Shown: positions 1 to 8,506 of the stretch, one piece after another
Position numbering within the stretch: the first letter of the stretch is position 1
Layout of the letters: every line of letters begins with the position of its first letter
Assembly: GCF_003075525.1 (NCBI RefSeq)
Contig: NZ_QDDR01000004.1
Span: forward strand, 1 to 64,000
DNA from: Pararhodobacter aggregans
GTDB lineage: Bacteria; Pseudomonadota; Alphaproteobacteria; Rhodobacterales; Rhodobacteraceae
Length of the DNA stretch: 64,000 bases
Direction of reading: 5' to 3'
Program-made: the position numbers and the translations under genes
Notes under the pieces: generated by a model
The model's database searches: none
The model's input: only the letters and a program-made list of their open reading frames with translations
Told to the model about the DNA's origin: nothing

Positions 1-17
1 CGCGGCTGTCTGTCAGG

Positions 18-893
18 TCATTCGGCAGCCACGCCGACGGCGTTTGCGGCGCGCGGCAGGACGAAATCGAAGGTGAGAAGCAGGTCGGTGTCCGCGCCGG
101 CCGGGGCCTTGCGGAATTCGCCGATCAGTTCCTCCTTGACGGCAAAGACCGAATCCTCGTCCAGATGCGCGCTGCTCGAATCGTAGATCTGCGAGATGAG
201 CGGGCGGAAGCCTTCGCGCGTGACCATCATGTGCAGGTGCCCGGGGCGCATGCAATGATGGCCCATGTAGCGGATCAGCTCGCCTGCGGTCTCGTCGCCG
301 GGGATCGGGTAGGGGACCGGCCGGATCGCCTGGAAGGCGTAATGTCCCTGGGCGTCGGTCTCGAAGCGGCCGCGCAGGTTGTAGTCGGGCTGGTTCGGAT
401 CGTGGTTCTCGTAAAGCCCGTTCGGCGCGTCTTCCCAGACGTCGATGATGGCCCCGGCGACCGGCCGCCCCTCGGTGTCGCGGACATGACCTTCGACCAG
501 CACGGTTTCCTGCCCGTCAAACGCGGCCTGCACGGTCGAGGCGCCCTTGGGCAGGATCGGCGCGTTCTGGCGGAAGAAGGGGCCAAGAACGGTCGAGACC
601 GTCTCGGGGCCTTCGACCGGGTTCGACAGCATGTCGACCAGCACCTCGACCCCGAGGATGTCGCCCAGAAGGATGAATTCCTGCCGCTTGTCCGAGCAGG
701 TCTGCCCGGCACGGGCGAGGAAGTCGCAGGCCTGCAGGAACTCGCCATGGGTCAGCTTCACGTCTTTGCAGAAGCCGTGCAGATGGGTAATCAGAGCCTC
801 CATGATCTCGCGCTGGCGGGCCGAGATCGTGTCGTGGCGTCCCAGGGATGCGATGACGGTATCGGTCACGGTGTCGACGGTCATTGTGCGCAT
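18..893 (-). CDS. intradiol ring-cleavage dioxygenase (catechol / hydroxyquinol 1,2-dioxygenase type)
   Basis: A 291-residue non-haem Fe(III) dioxygenase expected to open a catechol or hydroxyquinol ring between the two hydroxyls. An N-terminal dimerisation region (about 1-110) precedes the intradiol beta-sandwich. The four expected iron ligands are visible: Tyr161 in NGLYENHD, Tyr195 in PVPYPIP, and His219/His221 in RPGHLHM. Length fits the catechol/hydroxyquinol 1,2-dioxygenase branch rather than the protocatechuate subunits. The start was placed at the ATG preceded by GGAGGAGG; the frame stays open 55 codons further upstream but that part has no ribosome site. No muconate-pathway genes are beside it, so the exact substrate is open. 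Family assignment is firm, substrate inferred. Confidence 0.88.
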   Translation of the reverse strand: MRTMTVDTVTDTVIASLGRHDTISARQREIMEALITHLHGFCKDVKLTHGEFLQACDFLARAGQTCSDKRQEFILLGDILGVEVLVDMLSNPVEGPETVSTVLGPFFRQNAPILPKGASTVQAAFDGQETVLVEGHVRDTEGRPVAGAIIDVWEDAPNGLYENHDPNQPDYNLRGRFETDAQGHYAFQAIRPVPYPIPGDETAGELIRYMGHHCMRPGHLHMMVTREGFRPLISQIYDSSSAHLDEDSVFAVKEELIGEFRKAPAGADTDLLLTFDFVLPRAANAVGVAAE

Positions 894-972
894 GAGTTCC
901 TCCTCCGGAATTTCGGTGCGTGATGCGCGCGAAGGCTTGCACGATGGGCCGGGCCGCGACCAGACGGACCCG

Positions 973-990
973 GGGTATGATGCAATACCC
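973..990. promoter_or_regulatory. inverted repeat upstream of the dioxygenase gene
   Basis: Perfect inverted repeat GGGTAT-N6-ATACCC, about 80 bp upstream of the dioxygenase start in otherwise non-coding DNA. The size and symmetry fit an operator for a dimeric regulator. No regulator gene is adjacent, so the binding protein is unknown. Confidence 0.4.
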
Positions 991-1224
991 GATCCGGTCT
1001 GGGCGCGCCGCCTGAGCGGGCGGTATCCGTGGTTACTGCGGACGACGCTGGGCAACACGCCGAGCGTCGACTTCGGCCCGGGTGATCCCGCCTTTGCCCG
1101 TCAACCGACCGAGCGTGTCTCGATCAGCCAGCGTGTTGAATGCCGCGCGGTGATCGCCGGCACCCTGTGCGATTGGTGCGGTGTCGCGGCGTGAGCCGCC
1201 CCGTCGGAACCGATCACGGGCGCG

Positions 1225-1941
1225 CTAGGGACGGCCTGCCAGAGCCAGCCGGGCCGAGGCAGGCGCCATGGCCGCCTGTCGGGCCAGATAGATATGGTGG
1301 AAGGCATCCACCCGCCCGCCGGGGAGCTGAACATCCTCGCGCTGCCAGTCCCAGCCCTGTTCGCTGAGCCGGTCCTCGAAGGGATCCGAGATCTCGGCCG
1401 ACCAGAAGGCGGCGATCCCGCCCGGCCGCAGCGCATCGCGCACTGCGTTCAGGCCGTTGCGTTCGTAAAGCCGCTGGTTGTCGCCGCGCACCAGGAAATC
1501 CGGCCCGTTGTCGGTATCCATCAAGATGACGTCGAAACCGGCTTCGCTGTCGTTCAGAAGGTCCATGACATCCATGACCCGCAGGTCGACGCGCGGATCG
1601 TTGAGCGGATGACCGGCCAGCGGCGCCAGAATGCCGCGGTTCCACTCGGCGATCGCCGGGATCAACTCGCAGACCGTGACCTGCGCGCCGGGTCCCGTGA
1701 GGTCGAGCGCGGCGCGCAGGGTGAACCCCATGCCGAGCCCTCCGACCAGGACGCGCGGTTGACGCATGTCCTCGAGCCGCCGCAGGCTGCGCTCGGACAG
1801 CACCGCTTCGGAGCGCCACATGATGTTCGACATCAATTCGATGCCGTTGAAGCGGATTTCGTAGATATCATCGCGTTGACGCAAAATGATGTCGTCGCCC
1901 GCCTCGGTCGAGGCGCGGGCCAGTTCGGTCCAGAGTGTCAT
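1225..1941 (-). CDS. spermidine synthase-like SAM-dependent methyltransferase
   Basis: A 238-residue protein with the Rossmann fold of the spermidine synthase superfamily. The nucleotide-binding glycine motif GGLGMGFTLR is near residue 68, followed by an acidic strand end (VCELIP) and a second acidic site (VILMDTDNGPDF). The N-terminal tetramerisation strand region of true spermidine synthases is short, and no complete polyamine active-site signature is evident. It is therefore more likely an uncharacterised small-molecule methyltransferase or aminopropyltransferase-like protein. It stands alone, about 330 bp upstream (on the minus strand) of the dioxygenase, and may be transcribed separately. 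Confidence 0.7.
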   Translation of the reverse strand: MTLWTELARASTEAGDDIILRQRDDIYEIRFNGIELMSNIMWRSEAVLSERSLRRLEDMRQPRVLVGGLGMGFTLRAALDLTGPGAQVTVCELIPAIAEWNRGILAPLAGHPLNDPRVDLRVMDVMDLLNDSEAGFDVILMDTDNGPDFLVRGDNQRLYERNGLNAVRDALRPGGIAAFWSAEISDPFEDRLSEQGWDWQREDVQLPGGRVDAFHHIYLARQAAMAPASARLALAGRP

Positions 1942-2570
1942 GACATATCCCTCGGCCCCGTCAGGGTGCCGCTGTGGTCTGTTGCAAGGGAATGGTTTGG
2001 GGTTGCCCGACGATCAGCGCACAGGCAACCCGGACACATGGCGTGCCGTGGTCCCGATCAGCAGCGGGAAGAGCACCGCGCTGTAAAGGCTGTCATGATC
2101 GTAACTCATGGGCGCCCTTGTGCCTCAACGCCTCGCCCGGGGCAATGGCGGGGCGGGCGTCTCAGCGCCGATCCGCATGCAGGGAACCTGCGCGAGCGTC
2201 CCGGCGAAGATCGGACAACGAGAAAACACCGATCCGGGGTGTTCTGGTCTTCTGGGACAAGGAGATCAGAAGCCGAAGAAGCGCCGGAGCCGTGACGCCG
2301 GGTTCAGGGCCCGTGCGGCGCCGGACGGCGGAGCGGATTTCCTGCGACGCGGCGACCACCGGGGCCCGTGTCGCGCCCGTGCGCAGAGCCTTGTCTCACG
2401 GGCAGAAAGCGCCCGTCAAAAGCGGCGTCTCACGCAGCAGCCCGGGCTCTCCTGCGCCAGATGCCGTGCCCCGGCGGAGCAAGGTCACGCCTTGCACCGG
2501 GCGCTGCTCCTCTCCACATTGATCCGAATCTTCAAACCGGTCTATCGTCCCCGACAAGGACAGGGAGATC
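1942..2570. other. 629-bp gap with no confident gene
   Basis: No reading frame here has a recognisable product; the overlapping plus-strand frames are arginine-rich and low in hydrophobic structure, as expected for non-coding high-GC DNA. A 31-codon minus-strand frame (2014-2109) with an ATG start was noticed but has no family and only a weak ribosome site. An inverted repeat AACACC-N7-GGTGTT lies at 2225-2243. The right end holds the probable promoter of the LuxR-type gene. Confidence 0.5.
2519..2547 (+). promoter_or_regulatory. possible sigma70-type promoter of the LuxR-type gene
   Basis: TTGATC (2519-2524) and CTATCG (2542-2547) are separated by 17 bp, about 25 bp upstream of the GTG start of the regulator. 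The match is moderate, and this was read by eye only. Confidence 0.35.
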
Positions 2571-3326
2571 GTGTTGAACCTCTCGCACCGCGAAGCAGAT
2601 CTGATCTTTGCCATCATGCGCGAGCTGTCGGGCGAGTTTGCCCATGACGAGGTGCGCAAGCGGGTGGGACGGTGGCTGCTGGAGCTGCTCGACGCCGATT
2701 TCTTCGCCTCTTATGTCTGGGACGACGAGGCGCAGCGCTATGTCGCAGGCGTCGACATCAACATGACGCCCGACAACCTGTCGCGTTACGAGGGCCATTA
2801 CCAGTTCCACGACCCGATCACGCCGACCCTGCAGCGCCGTCGGCGCGCCACGCCGGTCAGCGCCATCATGCCCCATGACCGGCTGAGGCGGACCGAGTTC
2901 TTCAACGATTTCCTGTTCAAGGACGGCCTCTATTACGGGATAAACTATTTCGCCCGGGACTGCGGCGAAGACATCGGTGACCTGCGCATCTGGCGCTCGC
3001 AGCGCAAGGAGGATTTCACCGCCCGCGACGCCATGCTGGTCGATGCCATCGGGCCGAGCCTGGTGAACGCGCTGACGCGGGCGAACCGCCTGAACGGCGG
3101 CGCGGGTGCCCGGCGCTTCGCGCAATGCCCGGACATCTGGGAGCTGACCCAGCGCGAGGCGGAAATCGCGGACATGCTGGTCTCGGGCCTGTCCGACGAG
3201 GACGTCGTCCAGATCCTGTGCATCTCGAAACCCACGCTCCGCACGCATGTCGGCTCGATCTTTCGCAAGACCGGGGCGCAGCGGCGCAGCCAGCTTGGGT
3301 CCATCCTGGCGCGGTCGCGGCGCTGA
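2571..3326 (+). CDS. LuxR-family transcriptional regulator
   Basis: A 251-residue regulator. Residues 1 to about 165 form a sensory domain with the aromatic-rich look of PAS/GAF or autoinducer-type domains. Residues about 190-245 carry a LuxR helix-turn-helix: LTQREAEIADMLVSGLSDEDVV followed by a recognition helix around SKPTLRTHV. The start is GTG, chosen because CAGGGAG lies just upstream. It is immediately upstream of, and co-oriented with, an amidase and an amide/branched-chain ABC transporter, so it is a plausible regulator of that operon. The ligand is unknown; no luxI-like gene is in the window, which argues against quorum sensing. Confidence 0.82.
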   Translation: MLNLSHREADLIFAIMRELSGEFAHDEVRKRVGRWLLELLDADFFASYVWDDEAQRYVAGVDINMTPDNLSRYEGHYQFHDPITPTLQRRRRATPVSAIMPHDRLRRTEFFNDFLFKDGLYYGINYFARDCGEDIGDLRIWRSQRKEDFTARDAMLVDAIGPSLVNALTRANRLNGGAGARRFAQCPDIWELTQREAEIADMLVSGLSDEDVVQILCISKPTLRTHVGSIFRKTGAQRRSQLGSILARSRR

Positions 3327-3330
3327 ATCT

Positions 3331-3347
3331 CATCATTTGTGATGATG
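3331..3347. promoter_or_regulatory. inverted repeat between the LuxR-type gene and the amidase
   Basis: Perfect CATCAT-N5-ATGATG inverted repeat directly after the regulator stop codon and 53 bp before the amidase start. It could be an operator or a small hairpin; there is no T-tract. Confidence 0.35.
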
Positions 3348-3399
3348 GTGGCGGGGGCGGCGCCTCCGCATACTTCGGGTCACTGACCCGGAGATCGCC

Positions 3400-4764
3400 A
3401 TGCCCCCTTCCCTGTCCGAGACCCTGATCGCGCTGGAAAGCGGCGCGCTGAGCGCACAATCGCACGCCGAGAGCGTGCTGGAGCGCGCGGCCGAGAGGGC
3501 CGATCTGGGCGCCTTCATCACGCTCGACCCCGAGGCCCTGCGCGCCGCCGCTCGTCGCAGCGATGCCCGCCGCGCCGCAGGACAGGCGGGCGTTCTGGAG
3601 GGCGCGGCGCTGGCGATCAAGGACAACATCGACACCGCCGATCTGCCGACCACCGGTGGAACGGGGGCCCTGAAGGGACCGGCCGCGGCGGATGCGCCGG
3701 CGCTGGCCCGGCTGCGCGCGGCCGGGGCGCTGGTTGCGGGCAAGACCAATCTGCACGAGCTGGCCTTCGGCATCACCTCGAACAACGGCGTCTTCGGCCC
3801 GGTCCGCAACCCGCATGACCCCGCCCTCATCGCCGGCGGCTCCTCGGGCGGCACGGCGGCGGCGATCGCGGCGGGCATCGTGCCTGCGGGGCTGGGCACC
3901 GACACCGGAGGCTCCACCCGTGTTCCGGCCGCGCTCTGCGGGATCGTCGGGTTCCGTCCCACCACCGGACGCTATCCCGCTGGCGGTGTCGTCCCCCTGA
4001 CCTCGACCCGCGACACCATCGGACCGATGGGCGGCAGCGTCGCCGATGTCGCCCTGCTGGACGCGGTGTTGGCCGGCCAATCGTCGTCGCCGGCGCTGCC
4101 GGATGCCTCTGTCCTGCGCCTCGGCGTGCCGCGCCGGGTGCTGTGGGAGGCACTGGAGCCCGAGGTCGCCGACCGCTGCGAGGCGGCGTTGGTCAGCCTC
4201 GCCGCAGCCGGGGTCACGCTGATCGAAACCGACCCCGAGGATCTCTGGGCCGATGACGCGGCGGCGTCCTTTCCGATCGTGCTCTACGAGACGATGCAGG
4301 AACTGCCCGTCTATTGCGCCGCGCGCGGCGTCGATTTCGACGCGCTGATGGCGGGCGTTGCCTCGCCGGATGTAAGGGCCATCCTCGAAAGCCAGCTCGG
4401 CGAGGGCGCGATGCCGCAGGCCGCCTGGCGTGCCGCGCTGGATGTGCACCGCCCGGCGATGCAGCGCAACTGGGCTGCCTGGTTTGCCACCCACGAATTG
4501 CACGGCGCGCTGTTCCCCACCACGCCGCTGCGCGCCCGCCCCATCGGCGCCGATGAGGTCGTGCGCCTGAACGGCGCCGACCTGCCGACCTTCGCCACCT
4601 ACATCCGCAACACCGACCATGGCTCGGTCATGGGGGTGCCGGGGATCAGCCTGCCGCTGCCGGGCGCGGGCCTGCCCGTCGGGCTGGAGCTCGACGGCCT
4701 CGCCGGACAGGACCGCGCGCTTCTGGCCATCGCGGCGCGGCTGGAGGTGATCCTGGCCCACTGA
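3400..4764 (+). CDS. amidase-signature family hydrolase
   Basis: A 454-residue amidase-signature enzyme hydrolysing a C-N amide bond. The Ser-cisSer-Lys triad is visible: Lys74 in LAIKDNID, the serine pair 148/149 in AGGSSGGT, and the nucleophile Ser172 in DTGGSTR. GGAG lies seven bases before the ATG. It is followed by a complete high-affinity ABC importer whose binding protein is of the amide/urea type, so the pair probably takes up and cleaves a small amide or acylurea. It is unlikely to be GatA because no gatB/gatC are nearby and the length and context differ. Alternatives include indoleacetamide hydrolase-like or allophanate hydrolase-like activity; the substrate is not resolvable from sequence. 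Confidence 0.85.
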   Translation: MPPSLSETLIALESGALSAQSHAESVLERAAERADLGAFITLDPEALRAAARRSDARRAAGQAGVLEGAALAIKDNIDTADLPTTGGTGALKGPAAADAPALARLRAAGALVAGKTNLHELAFGITSNNGVFGPVRNPHDPALIAGGSSGGTAAAIAAGIVPAGLGTDTGGSTRVPAALCGIVGFRPTTGRYPAGGVVPLTSTRDTIGPMGGSVADVALLDAVLAGQSSSPALPDASVLRLGVPRRVLWEALEPEVADRCEAALVSLAAAGVTLIETDPEDLWADDAAASFPIVLYETMQELPVYCAARGVDFDALMAGVASPDVRAILESQLGEGAMPQAAWRAALDVHRPAMQRNWAAWFATHELHGALFPTTPLRARPIGADEVVRLNGADLPTFATYIRNTDHGSVMGVPGISLPLPGAGLPVGLELDGLAGQDRALLAIAARLEVILAH

Positions 4765-4795
4765 CGCCGATATCAACAAGAACAGGGAGAAAGAC

Positions 4796-5926
4796 ATGAA
4801 ACGACTGCTCATTTCGACAGCGATCGCCGGGCTCATGGGCGGAACGGCACTGGCCGAGGTCCGGATCGGCGTGCTGGTTCCCGACAGCGGCCCCGCGGGG
4901 CTGTTCGGCCCCTCGGCGCGGCAGGCGGCGGCGCTTGCCGCCGAGGACATCAACGCGGCTGGCGGCATCAACGGCGAACCCGTGGAGCTGATCTTCGCCG
5001 ATGTGGGCGTACCCCCCGCGCAGGCGGTGCAGGCGGTCCAACGGCTCTGGCGGTCCGACGGCGTGCAAGGCTTCGTCGGCATGCATGACAGCGCGGTCCG
5101 CGCCGCCATCACCGGGCAATTGCGCGGTCAACTCCCCTATGTCTACACCGCCGTCTACGAAGGCGGGGAATGCGCGACCGGCACCTATGTCACCGGCGAG
5201 ACCCCGGCCCAGCAGCTGGCACCGGTCATCCCCTGGCTGGCCGAGAATGAAGGGGTGAGCCGCTGGTATCTGATCGGCAACGATTACAACTGGCCGCGCG
5301 ACACCAACGCCGCCGCGCAGGAGATCATCGCGGCCTCGGGCGGGACGGTCGTGGGCGAGGAATACGTACCGCTCGGGGCGTCGGATTTCGACGCCTCGCT
5401 GGGGCGGATCCGCAGCTCGGGCGCGGATGCGGTGCTGGTGACGCTGGTCGGCGGCGATTCGGTCGGCTTCAACATCGCCTATTCGGCCTTCGGTCTGGAC
5501 CAGCAGGCGCTGCGGCTGGGCACCCTGATCGAGGAGAACACCCTGGCCGGGATCGGCAGCGCCAATGCCAACCGGCTCTTTGCCTCGATGGGGTATTTCG
5601 CCGGGATCGATAGCGACGCCGCCCGCGACTATGCCGCCCGGCTCGGCGCCACCTTCGGGTCGGACGCCGCTCAGCCCAACGGGATGGGGGAATCGATTTA
5701 TGACGGGCTGATGCTTCTGGCCGCGCTGAGCAATGCCGCGGGCTCGCTCGACGCGGCCGCTGTGGCGGCGGTGGCGGATGGCACCGCCTTCTCCTCGCCG
5801 CGCGGCGAGGCGGTCCTCGATGGCAACCATGTGGCGCAGACGATCTTCCTGGCCGATGGCTCGTCCGGCGCCTTCGAGGTGGTGACCCGCTTCGACAGCG
5901 TGCCCTCCGGCGTGACCTGCCCGTGA
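4796..5926 (+). CDS. ABC transporter periplasmic binding protein, AmiC/UrtA type
   Basis: A 376-residue periplasmic binding protein with a signal peptide (MKRLLISTAIAGLMGGTALA) and a type I two-lobed fold. The mature N-terminus VRIGVLVPDSGPAGLFG and the later NDYNWPRDTN segment are typical of the amide/urea-binding group rather than LivJ. It delivers substrate to the permeases encoded next. AGGGAGAAAG precedes the start. Its stop overlaps the following GTG start (GTGA), indicating translational coupling. With the adjacent amidase, an amide or urea derivative is the probable ligand (inference). Confidence 0.85.
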   Translation: MKRLLISTAIAGLMGGTALAEVRIGVLVPDSGPAGLFGPSARQAAALAAEDINAAGGINGEPVELIFADVGVPPAQAVQAVQRLWRSDGVQGFVGMHDSAVRAAITGQLRGQLPYVYTAVYEGGECATGTYVTGETPAQQLAPVIPWLAENEGVSRWYLIGNDYNWPRDTNAAAQEIIAASGGTVVGEEYVPLGASDFDASLGRIRSSGADAVLVTLVGGDSVGFNIAYSAFGLDQQALRLGTLIEENTLAGIGSANANRLFASMGYFAGIDSDAARDYAARLGATFGSDAAQPNGMGESIYDGLMLLAALSNAAGSLDAAAVAAVADGTAFSSPRGEAVLDGNHVAQTIFLADGSSGAFEVVTRFDSVPSGVTCP

Positions 5927-6780
5927 GCAGCGATGCGCTGGTCCTGTTCGCGCTGAACGCGACCTGGCAGATTGCGGCCCTGGCGCTTCTGGCGCTGGGG
6001 CTCGGGCTGGTGTTCGGGCTCTTGCGCATCATGAACATGGCGCATGGCGACTTCGTCATGCTGGGCGCCTATGCCCCCGTCTTGACCGCGCAATGGGGCC
6101 TGCCCCCGCTCGCGGCAATTCCGGTCTGCCTGCTGATGGTGGGCCTGACCGCGCTGATCGTCGAGCGGCTTGTCATCCGCCATCTCTATGCGCGCATGTT
6201 CGACAGCCTGCTGGCGACCTGGGCCCTGTCGATCCTGATGCGCGAGGGGGCGGAACTGGCCTTCGGTCCCCAGTTCCGCAACGTGCCCCTGCCATTCGAG
6301 GGGGTCACCCAGATCGGGACTGTCGGCTATCCCAGCTACCGGTTGCTGGTGATCGGGCTGGTGGCGGCGGGGTTTCTGGCGCTCTGGCTCTGGTATCGAC
6401 GCAGCCTGACCGGGCTGAAGCTGCGGGCGATGGTTGACAACCCCACGCTGGCCGAGGGCGCGGGGATCAACACCGCGCGCCTTTCCGCCGGGGCTTTCGT
6501 CGCAGGGTGTCTGCTGGCCGGGCTGGCGGGGCTGTTGCTAGCGCCGACGCTCAGCGTCTATCCCGGCATGGGGCTCGATGCGCTGATCCGGTCCTTCTTC
6601 ACCCTGATCGTGGGCGGGCTCGGCACGCTCGAGGGGCTGGCGGTCGGTGCCGCGGTCATCGGCGGGCTGCAGGCGGGGCTCAGCGCCTATCTCAGCCAGA
6701 CGGCGGGCTATCTCGGCGTGCTGATCCTGGCGATCCTGTTTCTCTGGAGGCGTCCGGATGGGCTCTATCGTCACCGTTAA
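5923..6780 (+). CDS. branched-chain/amide ABC transporter permease (LivH/UrtB type)
   Basis: A 285-residue inner-membrane permease with about eight hydrophobic segments and the LivH-type motifs GLVFGLLRIMNMAHGDFVMLGAY near the N-terminus and a late cytoplasmic loop before FFTLIVGGLGTLEG. It forms the channel with the second permease encoded immediately downstream. The GTG start overlaps the upstream stop by two bases. The 3' end overlaps the next gene by 23 bp, so the operon is tightly coupled. Confidence 0.88.
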   Translation: MSSDALVLFALNATWQIAALALLALGLGLVFGLLRIMNMAHGDFVMLGAYAPVLTAQWGLPPLAAIPVCLLMVGLTALIVERLVIRHLYARMFDSLLATWALSILMREGAELAFGPQFRNVPLPFEGVTQIGTVGYPSYRLLVIGLVAAGFLALWLWYRRSLTGLKLRAMVDNPTLAEGAGINTARLSAGAFVAGCLLAGLAGLLLAPTLSVYPGMGLDALIRSFFTLIVGGLGTLEGLAVGAAVIGGLQAGLSAYLSQTAGYLGVLILAILFLWRRPDGLYRHR

Positions 6781-8506
6781 CCTGGCCCTCGCCGCCGGGC
6801 TCCTGCTGGTGCCGTGGCTGGGGGGCGACTTTCTGGCGTGGCAGATCGGGCTTTTCCTCCTCTACGGCGTTGCAGCCCAGGGCGTGGGCTTCGCCTGGGG
6901 GCGGGGCGGTTTCCTGCCCCTGGGCAATGCGCTCTTCTTCGGGCTGGGCGCCTATGGGGCGGCGGCGGTGCTGAAGGCCACGGAGGGCGCGCTCTGGGTC
7001 AATCTGGCGGCCATGGCGCTGATCGCGCTGCTCTGCGCGGCCTTGGCCTTCGGCATCGCGCTGCTGCTGTTTCGCGGGCGGATGGGGTCGGGGCCCGGCT
7101 TCTCGCTGGTGACGCTGGCGCTGGTCCTGATCGCGGCCCAGATCGCCGAGACCACGCCGGCGCTGACCGGCGGGTTCAACGGCTTCTCCGGCTATCCGCC
7201 GCTCGCGGGTCTGGACCCGTTCGGGGGCCTTTATCCCGTCATCGTTGCCCTCGTGGTCGCGGTGACCCTGTCGCTGACGCTGATCGAGCGCCTGCCTGCC
7301 GGTCTGATCCTGCGCGGGCTGGTCGCTCAGGAGGAACGGCTTGAGTTGCTGGGCTTTGCGCCCCACCGGGTCAAGGCCTGGGCCTTTGCCGGATCGGCGG
7401 GGATCGGCGCGCTGGCCGGATCGCTCTACGCCAGCCATCAGGGGATCGTCACGCCGCAGGCCATCGGCTTCATGCTTTCGGCCGAACTGGTGATCTGGGC
7501 GGCGGTCGGCGGGCGCTTCTCGCCGCTCGGGCCGCTGCTGGGGGCGGTGGCCATCGGCTGGGCCTCGTCGGCGCTGAGGGATACCGTCGCCTGGTGGGAG
7601 GTCGGTGTGGCCGCGGTCTTCCTGCTGGTCGTGCTGCTGCAACCCGGCGGGGCGATGGACCTGATCCATCGGGGCATCGCGCGGCTCGGCCTGACCCGGC
7701 GCAGGCGCGATGCGCCGCCCTTGCCCGCGCCACCCTCGCGGGCGGCGGCGGCGCGCGGCCCGCTCCGGCTTTGCGATGTCGGGCTGAGCGCAGGCGGCAT
7801 CCGCATCCTCGACCGGCTGAGCCTGGCGCTGCCCGAGGCAGGCATTCTCTGCGTGATCGGCCCCAATGGTGCGGGCAAGACCACGATGCTGAACGCGGTG
7901 ACGGCGCGGCTGCCGGTCCAGTCGGGGCAGATCACCCTGGGCGCGGTGTCGCTTGGCGGCAAAGCCACGTGGCAGATGCTGGATCACGGCATCGCGCGCA
8001 AGATGCAGATCCCGACCGTTTTCGGTGCGCTGACCCTGCGCGAGAACCTGCAACTCGCCGCGCTGGCCGGGCGGATGCGCGGCCTCGACGCCCTGCGTCC
8101 ATCGCCCCTTCGCTGGCAGACGCCGCCGGTGGCGCGCCTTCTGGCCGATCCCGAGGTGCCCCTCGCCGCGGGTCTCGACAAGGACGCCGGGCATCTGCCG
8201 CAGGGCCACCGTCAGTTCCTGGAGCTTGCCATGACCCTCAGCCCCGAACCGCGGCTGGTGATGCTGGACGAGCCCGCCGCCGGCATGTCACCCGCCGAGA
8301 CCCAGCTGATGGTGCGTCTGGCGCGCGACTACCAGCAGCAGACCGGCGCGGCCATCGTCGTCATCGAGCATGACATGCATCTGGTCGATGCCCTGGCCGA
8401 CGAGGTCGCGGTCCTCCACCAGGGCCGGACGCTTGCCACCGGCTCCCTGGCCGAGGTCCGCCGGGATCCGCTGGTCGCAGCCGTCTATGCGGGGGGCCAC
8501 AAATGA
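6758..8506 (+). CDS. fused ABC permease-ATPase (LivM-LivG type fusion)
   Basis: A 582-residue fusion. Residues about 1-305 are a LivM-type permease with eight to ten membrane segments; a basic, proline/alanine-rich linker (about 310-335) leads to a LivG-type ATPase (about 340-582). ATPase motifs: Walker A GPNGAGKTT from about residue 368, signature-like LPQGHRQFLELA, Walker B LVMLDEPAAGM, and an H-loop VIEHDM. TGGAGG lies seven bases before the ATG. The fusion fixes one LivG domain to one LivM domain, so the complex presumably pairs this chain with the separate LivH-like permease and LivF-like ATPase. Such fusions occur in HAAT transporters but are the minority form. Confidence 0.88.
   Translation: MGSIVTVNLALAAGLLLVPWLGGDFLAWQIGLFLLYGVAAQGVGFAWGRGGFLPLGNALFFGLGAYGAAAVLKATEGALWVNLAAMALIALLCAALAFGIALLLFRGRMGSGPGFSLVTLALVLIAAQIAETTPALTGGFNGFSGYPPLAGLDPFGGLYPVIVALVVAVTLSLTLIERLPAGLILRGLVAQEERLELLGFAPHRVKAWAFAGSAGIGALAGSLYASHQGIVTPQAIGFMLSAELVIWAAVGGRFSPLGPLLGAVAIGWASSALRDTVAWWEVGVAAVFLLVVLLQPGGAMDLIHRGIARLGLTRRRRDAPPLPAPPSRAAAARGPLRLCDVGLSAGGIRILDRLSLALPEAGILCVIGPNGAGKTTMLNAVTARLPVQSGQITLGAVSLGGKATWQMLDHGIARKMQIPTVFGALTLRENLQLAALAGRMRGLDALRPSPLRWQTPPVARLLADPEVPLAAGLDKDAGHLPQGHRQFLELAMTLSPEPRLVMLDEPAAGMSPAETQLMVRLARDYQQQTGAAIVVIEHDMHLVDALADEVAVLHQGRTLATGSLAEVRRDPLVAAVYAGGHK

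Noticed and set aside
3400-4764. GatA subunit of the tRNA-dependent amidotransferase
   Set aside because: No gatB or gatC nearby, and the partner genes are an amide-type importer and a LuxR-type regulator.
3016-5112. Minus-strand open frame of 698 codons
   Set aside because: It covers the antisense of the amidase and binding-protein genes, has no family features, and its coding partner strand is convincing.
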